Below are positions 57,360 to 64,000 of a stretch of 64,000 bases of DNA, piece after piece. The stretch lies in contig LSRX01001665.1 of the NCBI GenBank assembly GCA_001939145.1, positions 33,079 to 97,078 on the forward strand, written 5' to 3'. Every line of letters begins with the position of its first letter. Position 1 is the first letter of the stretch. The DNA is from Symbiodinium microadriaticum (lineage: Eukaryota; Sar; Dinophyceae; Suessiales; Symbiodiniaceae). The translations under genes were made by a program, and so were the position numbers. Below the pieces are notes generated by a model, which made no database searches, was not told the origin of the DNA, and saw only the letters and a list, made by a program, of their open reading frames with translations.

Positions 57360-60031
57360 AGGGCAGCCGTTCCGGCAGCCTGAGCTTTGGAGGAAATTCG
57401 ACTGTCGAGCTGCCATGGGATCTGCCACCTCCTCCGCAGGTTCCTCCTTCCATCGAAGACGTGAATGACAAGGACTCTGGCAAAGCCGAGAAGGAGCTGA
57501 CTTCTGCAAGGCCCTTTATGCAAAACGGCAGCTCCAAAGCCGATTTCGGCGAGGTGAACATGGCATTGGAGGCTTTGCCTTTGAATTTGCCACCTCCACC
57601 TCAGCCACCGCCTCCTCTGTGGCAAGCAGGCAAAGCAGCTGTAGACACATGCCCGTGCCCCTGCAGTGGGCATAGCAGCAGTCAGTGCTCCAGACCCTTT
57701 CGTCCTTCTGGGCGGAATCCCTGGGAGAGCCCAGCCAGTCTGCACGAGCAAGACTGGGAGCACAAGGCCAGAGAGTTCTTCAACCCAGGCATTCAGGCTG
57801 AAAAACCGGAGTTTGACACTGCAGCTATGCAGAAGTGGGGTGAGGGTATCGAGGGCCTTGCCGACCTCTCACCGCTGAGCAGTCATCAGAATTTGAATGC
57901 CGTTGAATCGCAGATCTTCGGCGAATGGCAGTTGCAGGCCAGGGAGGCGTTAATAAACGAGACGCTCGATGACATCACCTTCGTGCAGGAAAGCTATGCG
58001 GCAGCAGAACGAGATCTGGAGTGGCGTAAAGCCACGACCATGTCCAAGCGTCAGCAGATTGAAACCCGGCAGGCGGAGCTGGCCGTTTATCAGAAACGTG
58101 TGCAGGTCCAGGAAAAGGACGTCGTTGCAGATGAAGAACTCATCCGATGCAGAGAAGCACAGCTTGACGCCGATGCACAGCATTTGAGACGATGTGAAAA
58201 TGCTTTGAAGGCGGAAGCCAAACGAGTGAAGCAAAGACGAGATGACTTGGACAGCAGTGAGCCCATGCTCCAGCGCAAGGAAGAGGAGCTCGTTCGCATG
58301 CAAGAAGAGTTAAGCAAGCTGGAAAAGGAAGTCTCAGAAGCAGAGCAAGAGATTCAGCATCGGAGTGCAGATATTGCTTCTGCAGAAGCCCAGCTTCGGC
58401 GTCGAAGGGCGGAATTGAGCTCACGCCACGCAGAGGTAGCAGGCGACAGGCGTGTGTTGAACGGTCGCGAAGCTGAACTTCAACATTCGCATGTGTCGCA
58501 CCCGCCTGTTCCCGACACAGTGGTGGCACAGGTGCCACAGGTGCCGTCGCTTCATCCCCAGGTGCAGAGCACGCCTCAGGCGGCCGTTGCAACAGCACCG
58601 TGTGCACCTGCGTTTGCTCAGCCTTTTGTGCCTTCTCCAGTCCCGCCGACACCGGTGGTTGCACCTCCGATGCTTGCTCCTCCCACTACTCCCGCACCTG
58701 CTGATCCAGTTCAGCAAAATTTGGCTTTGCAGCTCCAACAAACACAGCAGATGCTACAGATGCAGCAGATGCAGCAGCTCCAGCATTTTATGAAGGGTGG
58801 CTTTGGAGATGATGTGAAGGAAAAGGAGAGAGAAAACAAATTGCAAGTCCTGGAAGAGACGGTCCTCGAGCGACTGGAGGCCTTAGAGAGGCATGAGGCC
58901 GCTCTAGCTGCCGTCATGGCTGCTGCAGCTCAGGCAGCAAAAGAAACTCAAGAAGCGACAGCAGCGATTGTCAGCCAAAGCACTGAAGCGGCCAAAGACA
59001 CTGCAGCAGCGATTATGGCGAAAAGCTCCGAAGTGGTTCGAAGTGCAGTGCAAGACATGACGGAAGCATTGGCTGTCAGGGAACGGGAGGCGCAGGAAGC
59101 ACTTCAGGCTATGACCAATAGGTCAGCCATGTTTGGCGTGGAGGCTTCGGTCAAGACGGTGCCGGTGCATCAGAACGTTGAGCCTTTGCCGCAGCCTTCC
59201 GTTCAGACGTGCACCAGTGAACCTGTACAGCAGGCGGCTCCAGCGATGCCTGTGTCTGTGGCTTGCAACACAGACCGACTTGATCTGCCCGAGAACGTTG
59301 AGGAGGCACTTTCGTCTCGGCCTGAACCACACGCACAACGCGACCGCGATCCAGAAAGCTGGACGGACGGGCACGCTTCCGCAACGTCGCTCAGGAATGT
59401 CTACGAAGCTCTGCAAGGCCAGCACCAAGCACCGTTGGCACTGGTTCGACCCATCGGTGCAAGAAGGGCTGCCTTGCGTGAAGGATCAGGTATTGAGGAG
59501 GTGCAGACCTTGGCTTCGACTGCGGCTTTTTTGCGCGGAGAGCAGCCTCAGCTGGGAGGTGTGCAAGACGGTGGCGAGCTATGGTGTGGGGAGAGTGACA
59601 TCACTTCAATCGCTGCCCACATGGACGGACAGGATGCTGAGCCAGTGAGGCTGACCGAAGAAAGCATGCTGGACGAACAGATCATGAACAGAAGCAGCAT
59701 TCTGCAACGCACAGAGGCAGACGAAATGAGTGAAACGAACTCGGCGAGCGAGCCTAGCCCTATTCAGTCCAAGGCGCCAGCAGTGGCCTGGGAGATTAGC
59801 CTGTCTGATTGGCCTCGTACTACATGTCAGAGGCCACCCGGTCAGAGCCCAGCAGAGTTGGGCAAAAAGCGGATGTACAAGGCCCAGGAGGCAGCAAAAC
59901 GGCAGGTTGAGGGACCAAAACCGCCCGGGCCGACCAGGAGCAAAGCCACCACGACCAAGACTTCGAGAGCTGAGGAGCTTAGCTATCGCCCCAAGGACGA
60001 ATGTGCTGCAAGGAAATCACATGTTTTGTGA
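57356..60031 (+). CDS. Long coiled-coil protein, single exon, function unknown
   Basis: The ORF is 891 codons from ATG 57356 to TGA 60029-60031, with an in-frame TAG 12 bases upstream. Two Pro-rich motifs open the protein (PWDLPPPPQVPPS; LNLPPPPQPPPPLW, about residue 80). A long coiled coil spans about 190-376, full of Glu/Gln/Arg heptads (MQEELSKLEKEVSEAEQEIQ). A Pro-rich linker (about 378-455) and a Gln-rich helix (QQTQQMLQMQQMQQLQHF) follow. A second Ala/Glu-rich helix covers about 487-587 (AAKETQEATAAIVSQSTEAA). The last 300 residues are Ser/Glu/Pro-rich and likely disordered. No catalytic or membrane motif is visible. The architecture suits a cytoskeletal, scaffold or centrosome-like protein, but this rests only on shape. 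It is the clearest host gene in the window. Confidence 0.8.
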   Translation: MKGSRSGSLSFGGNSTVELPWDLPPPPQVPPSIEDVNDKDSGKAEKELTSARPFMQNGSSKADFGEVNMALEALPLNLPPPPQPPPPLWQAGKAAVDTCPCPCSGHSSSQCSRPFRPSGRNPWESPASLHEQDWEHKAREFFNPGIQAEKPEFDTAAMQKWGEGIEGLADLSPLSSHQNLNAVESQIFGEWQLQAREALINETLDDITFVQESYAAAERDLEWRKATTMSKRQQIETRQAELAVYQKRVQVQEKDVVADEELIRCREAQLDADAQHLRRCENALKAEAKRVKQRRDDLDSSEPMLQRKEEELVRMQEELSKLEKEVSEAEQEIQHRSADIASAEAQLRRRRAELSSRHAEVAGDRRVLNGREAELQHSHVSHPPVPDTVVAQVPQVPSLHPQVQSTPQAAVATAPCAPAFAQPFVPSPVPPTPVVAPPMLAPPTTPAPADPVQQNLALQLQQTQQMLQMQQMQQLQHFMKGGFGDDVKEKERENKLQVLEETVLERLEALERHEAALAAVMAAAAQAAKETQEATAAIVSQSTEAAKDTAAAIMAKSSEVVRSAVQDMTEALAVREREAQEALQAMTNRSAMFGVEASVKTVPVHQNVEPLPQPSVQTCTSEPVQQAAPAMPVSVACNTDRLDLPENVEEALSSRPEPHAQRDRDPESWTDGHASATSLRNVYEALQGQHQAPLALVRPIGARRAALREGSGIEEVQTLASTAAFLRGEQPQLGGVQDGGELWCGESDITSIAAHMDGQDAEPVRLTEESMLDEQIMNRSSILQRTEADEMSETNSASEPSPIQSKAPAVAWEISLSDWPRTTCQRPPGQSPAELGKKRMYKAQEAAKRQVEGPKPPGPTRSKATTTKTSRAEELSYRPKDECAARKSHVL

Positions 60032-62210
60032 AGCAGACCATCGGCAAGTCATGTAGATCGGTAGAATGGTAGAACTCCATCACTTGCGATTTGCAGGATG
60101 CATCCTCGATATGGCGAGGTTCCAGAAGCCTTGCAACTGCACAGCGTGCTAACAGGAGTGCAAGCACTTTAACGCCTTCCGAGTAGATCCCTACATATCC
60201 CCAGCCAATCGATCTGGTCAAAGGTGGGACCCATTTTGCGATTGTGGATCCGGGAAATTTGGATGCTGGGCAGGGGATCGTGCAGCCTAAGCGTCTAGAT
60301 TTCAGGCAATTTGATTTGGATGGGAGCAGAGCACGATGGAGCCTACAGTCCGGATGTGCTATCCGCTGCAGGAAGCCAGCCGCTTCCACATCGCAAGGGC
60401 AAGCTGGTCGCTGAGCTCCAGCCGACATGATACCATCCTCGTGCTACAAACTGAAGGACTCAGGCTCCTGTTCTGGGAGATGTGACGACGCCACATGCAA
60501 CGTACGCCGAGCCGACGTGTTCTATGTCCAAGACGAGGTTGACTTGCAGAGCCATCATCAGAGGCTAGCATGTTGGCCCGCATAAGCTCCGATCCAGCAT
60601 GGACAATACTGGTGCAATAGATGCACCTGTTAATGATGAAGGTGCTCTTGGTGCAGCAGCCGCAAATGCTGCTGCACCAGTTTGCTGCTGAGCAGCAAGT
60701 CGTTCTGCGAGCAGAAATCGTCCGGACCGTAAGCATGCGGCATGTTTGACCTGGCCACGCAGGATCGAGGATTCGGCAAAGCGTGCAGTGGCGTATGTGC
60801 TGTCCCAGGGGTTCTCTCGGATTGGTCACATATCAGTACTGGAGGGCTCGAGGATCTTAGCCTTAGAAATATGTAGGATCGTTTATTCTGGGACTCAAGC
60901 TTGCCAGTGTCTAGCTATCTTGCTGTCGGAGCTGTACGCACACTCTTAAACTGCACTGTCGGCGACAGAATCTCAGAAGTTCCGTGCCATGGCTGCCACC
61001 GCTGCCCCTTCTTTGAAGGCATGGAAAGCATATTGTCGTTCTTCTTCCATGCTGACATTATGCCATTATGCATCGTGACAGGCTGGCAGGGAAAAAAAGA
61101 ATTGGCTGATCAACCTGCTGTATGTTCGGCAGGCACGTCGATGGCAGTGCCTTATGCATACCCCTTCAGCGCAGATAGTACGAGATTCATGCCAGACTTT
61201 ATTGCTGAGGCTCACGGGCTTAACATACATCCTAAAGCTTTGCTCACATTGTCATAGTTGACTTTGTTATTTTCTCGATGTGCCGGCTCGACTTGCCAAA
61301 CCCGGTTTGACACGCAGGAGTTCAAGGAATGTATGGATGTAATCGAAGAGCAGCTGCGAGAATCAAACGGCATGCCGCTGCCTTAGATTGCTTCAATGTT
61401 GCAACTACAGGGCAGCCGAGCAACCTCCATCATCGGTGGTCGCTGCAACGAAAACATTGGTTAGCCAGCAATCCGGACCTGCGCCGGCTGTTGCCGTCAT
61501 GATTTGTCGCGGGTGGGCTGGAGGGAAGCACTTTCTTTGCAACTTGAGTGAGTCAATTTCTTTTTCGGTCCTTCTCCAAGACCGGACAGTCGTAGCTCAG
61601 ACGGCTGTCCCAGTTGAGAGCATGTTGCCCCTTCAATTTGGCGCTTGCTCATGCTTGCTCCAATGCATGCTCGCATGAAGCAGGCAAGAAGCGTTTAAGC
61701 GTTGTGTCCAGGGGAAGCCCTGAGCCTCCAGGTCAAGGCATCAGGGCCCGATCCTGCAGGCAGTCGTTGACGTCCAGCTCCGCCATATTGAATTGAAGGT
61801 AGGGGACCTAATCAAGCCAAAGCCATGCAGCCAAGGGCAGATATTAATTTATATACCTCGCAAAGCAAATGCTGCTCCAACAAACGCATGCATATTGCGA
61901 TCAAACACCTGTGCTTGGTACTGCACGTCAATTGAAGCCGACAAGCCGGCAGAAGACTGTAACAACGCCGGCGATGAAGCAGTGTTCGGTTCAGGACGTC
62001 GCTTGCAGAATGGAGCCGCAATCCTCAAGATACGAGTAATTTTGTGATTTGGTCATGTCTTGTCTCAGCGGTCTGTAGCGTCGGATCGTTTGATCTTCAG
62101 CCCCTCAGTTATTCAGTTATTCGCGTATATTCGCGTCCAGTGTGTTGCAGTCAGGCGCCTTGCGAATTCCCAGCTCACCTTTCTGTCCTCGTCCTAACTA
62201 CATGATGCAA
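60032..62210. other. Unassigned DNA downstream of the coiled-coil gene
   Basis: Holds the presumed 3' UTR of the preceding gene. Open frames on both strands (for example 60359-60829 -) are Cys/Ser/Arg-rich and without domains. No poly(A) signal is expected or evident. Confidence 0.4.
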
Positions 62211-62211
62211 G

Positions 62212-62279
62212 CGTGTGTTTGTGTGTGTGTGTGTGTGTTTGGGTGTGTGTGTGTGTGTGTTTTTGGGTGGGGGGGGGCA
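62212..62279. repeat. (GT)n microsatellite with terminal G tract
   Basis: Two tgtgtg runs separated by ttgggtg, ending in a G9 tract. Confidence 0.9.
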
Positions 62280-62645
62280 GACACAGGTCTGGTGGGATGA
62301 AAACGCATCTCCGCATCTCCAAAAAGGAGCAAAACTGACCGGGTGAGCCAGCAGACTGTTTCGCAAGCCCAGTGATGCCAGGCCTCTTCCACGACTAAGC
62401 AGCCGAGGTGCGAATATGCCATATACGTCAAGGCGCTGATTAAGCGGCAGGAGGGGCAGGCAGCTACTCCCGTGACAGCATGCATGCACATGGCTGGAGA
62501 TAGGGCAGCATCAGCGATTTGGCCAAGTGCAGGTGCAGGAGTCTTTGCAGCTATTCCAGGCGGCCACCTGCATCAGCCCTTTGAATGTGTACAACCTTAA
62601 ACAGGCAGGCTCATGACATGTCGAAAAGCATCGCAAAGCCTTCCA
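62280..62645. other. Unassigned DNA
   Basis: Nothing recognisable in about 365 bp. Confidence 0.4.
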
Positions 62646-62655
62646 AGTGAGATGC

Positions 62656-62718
62656 GCTGAGATGGGTCGGAGCCTCTACCTGCTCGGTAAACATCGCGGA
62701 GCAATCGAGGCAGGCAGT
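62656..62718 (+). CDS. Possible TPR-encoding exon fragment
   Basis: The frame reads AEMGRSLYLLGKHRGAIEAG, which matches helix A and the start of helix B of a tetratricopeptide repeat (consensus NLGxxLYxLGRYEEAIE). The surrounding part of the frame (62647-63135) loses this resemblance. The second TPR-like segment follows in another phase 325 bp later. TPR proteins act as protein-binding scaffolds; the specific role is unknown. Confidence 0.4.
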
Positions 62719-63041
62719 TTGGCGAGTCTGTCTTACAGGTTGTTTGTCCAAACACTCCTCGCTGCTAATTGTTACAAGTACATGTTTACTTGCGATTCAG
62801 AGCCGAGATGCTCTCTTTTCAGGGGGGAAGCAGAAAGGTGCCAGCGGAACAACACGTTTATGGTTGAACGCCTAGATGAATTGAGGCCTAGACACTTCCA
62901 GCAACGCAGCCTTCTGTGTTCTTGTTATGGCATCATTGCGAACTTACCTTTGTATCGAATTGCACCCTTGCTTTGCAATGGTTCGTGTGAAGGTTTAACA
63001 CTGCCTGAGCGACATGGCTTGGACTCTGAAGCTTGCGGCAG

Positions 63042-63119
63042 GTGTATGACGAAGCACAGAAGATTTCTCCTGAAGACTGGGAGATCTGGCACAACAAAGG
63101 CGCGGAAGCTGTCTCTTGG
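63042..63119 (+). CDS. Possible TPR-encoding exon fragment
   Basis: After an acceptor-like cttgcggcag the frame reads YDEAQKISPEDWEIWHNKGA, a close match to the end of one TPR helix B and the start of the next helix A (consensus AxxxxPxDxExWxNKGxA). It remains open to about 63240. Together with 62656-62718 it suggests a TPR gene interrupted by an intron. Confidence 0.4.
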
Positions 63120-63734
63120 GGGGGAGGGGACTTGATGTTGCCCCCCATTGCGTTGCGCGGCTTCTTGACCTTCTCGCTGCTTTGTTAGACTTCGCAAGTG
63201 TAGCGAATTCGAGAAGGGGAGGAAGGCCCAGGAAGGTGTGAAAGACGGACCTGGTCCAGCATTCGAGGAAGGAGCGAAGCAAAGCCACGAAGGAGGGCTG
63301 GAAAATTGACACGCGTGATGGCACATGTCTGGAGTTTCGGTAGCGCAGGAATCTCGAGGTTGCCAATATGGTTCCCTTATTTTCAACTTATGTTCTCTTC
63401 AAAAAGGTTTTCCTGGATTAGTACTCTTCCTGCATGACAATCCCCGAGGTTGCAGACTTCCTGAAAGTTTGGAGGGCACTTTCCACGCCCGCGCCCCCCC
63501 TCCACCCGGCAATGTCAGCATTGAGGGTTTAGGACTAGGTTGCTCAGAAACTCGGAAGGGCTGCGATGGGCTCAAGAAGAAGCGAGATGCTGCCGAGATC
63601 CACACATGGCACGGAAAAACACACAGGCCTAGCAGGGCCTAGCATTGCATCGAGACAGAGCAAGGCTCTATGAGCGGAGGCATCCCCAGAATCGTAACTT
63701 TTTGAAGCCGGTCCATTAGGACCTCTCCGGGGGC
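63120..63734. other. Unassigned DNA
   Basis: No clear gene; the first part may continue the TPR-like exon. Open frames on the minus strand (62925-63386) are shadows without domains. Confidence 0.35.
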
Positions 63735-63912
63735 GGGGTCGAGTGCGCACTCGCGAAAACGTCGAGTGTGCAGTCGCTACAGGGTCCAGCGTGCGCTCGC
63801 TGATTTGTGTATAGGGCAGATTAAGTCACCAGGTCGAGTGTGCGCTCGCCAAGTGGGTCGATGTGTGGAGGTCAGGCTGAACTCTAGACCCCCCAAATCC
63901 AGTGCGCGGTCG
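63735..63912 (+). repeat. Five copies of a GTCGAGTGTGCGCTCGC motif
   Basis: Variants begin near 63738, 63761, 63787, 63833 and 63898. The first contains the perfect 12-bp palindrome gagtgcgcactc. Spacing is irregular (23-65 bp), so this is a dispersed motif cluster and not a tandem array. Confidence 0.75.
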
Positions 63913-63917
63913 CCGCT

Positions 63918-64000
63918 ACCCTAAACCCTCAACCCTAACCCTAAACCATAAAATCTAAAACCCTGAACCCTAAACCCCAAAAAAACCCTAGACCCTAAAC
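63918..64000 (+). repeat. Degenerate CCCTAAA telomere-like repeats
   Basis: Irregular ccctaaac, ccctaacc and accctgaac heptamers run to the window edge. Dinoflagellates use TTTAGGG telomeres. On the + strand the C-rich form faces right, which is the wrong orientation for a chromosome end at the right side, so this is interstitial or the window continues into reversed DNA. Confidence 0.85.

Noticed and set aside
63918-64000. True chromosome end
   Set aside because: The C-rich strand faces right, opposite to a right-hand telomere, and the repeats are degenerate.

Overview
The window looks like nuclear DNA of a dinoflagellate, most likely a member of the Symbiodiniaceae. Three things point there: TTTAGGG/CCCTAAA telomere-like motifs, very low density of long uninterrupted genes with many short coding-like segments, and a giant, single-copy LINE-type retroelement whose domains resemble those common in dinoflagellate genomes. 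There are no operons, Shine-Dalgarno-led gene runs, rRNA genes, CRISPR arrays or recognisable tRNAs. The organism call is an inference from sequence style, not from a database match.

Layout. 1-11.3 kb is mostly unassigned DNA with several microsatellites and minisatellites (3.84, 4.7-5.15, 5.62-5.98, 9.10-9.40 kb). 11.3-13.3 kb is a foldback (palindromic) element with perfect terminal inverted repeats and a probable TA target duplication; its left arm contains a 472-base assembly gap. 13.4-21.7 kb is unassigned DNA with a few candidate exons. 21.7-22.2 and 26.2-27.6 kb hold two blocks of one repeat family, with units of about 125-145 bp carrying TTTAGGG. Between them, 23.75-25.95 kb, lie several coding-like segments, including a lysine-rich protein with a likely DEK-C domain. 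28-41 kb is unassigned DNA with large (TA)n and (CTA)n tracts and a cryptic TTCGAA-rich repeat.

The dominant feature is a minus-strand non-LTR retroelement of roughly 13.5 kb (about 55.0 down to 41.4 kb). It encodes a coiled-coil ORF1 and a huge ORF2 that would exceed 3,500 residues. In translation order ORF2 has hydrophobic, signal-like segments, three copies of a module of about 330 residues that I cannot assign to a known family, RNase H, an APE-type endonuclease, reverse transcriptase, a C2H2 finger and an unassigned C-terminal region. RNase H lies before the endonuclease, unlike the usual endonuclease-RT-RNase H order. The copy is broken by one in-frame TAA inside the RT domain and by two apparent frameshifts.

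Downstream, 57.36-60.03 kb (+) is the best host gene: a single-exon 891-residue coiled-coil protein with a pyrimidine tract and AG just before its start, as expected for spliced-leader trans-splicing. 62.65-63.12 kb shows two TPR-like segments. The window ends in a cluster of GTCGAGTG-type repeats followed by degenerate CCCTAAA repeats, oriented as interstitial telomeric DNA rather than as a chromosome end.
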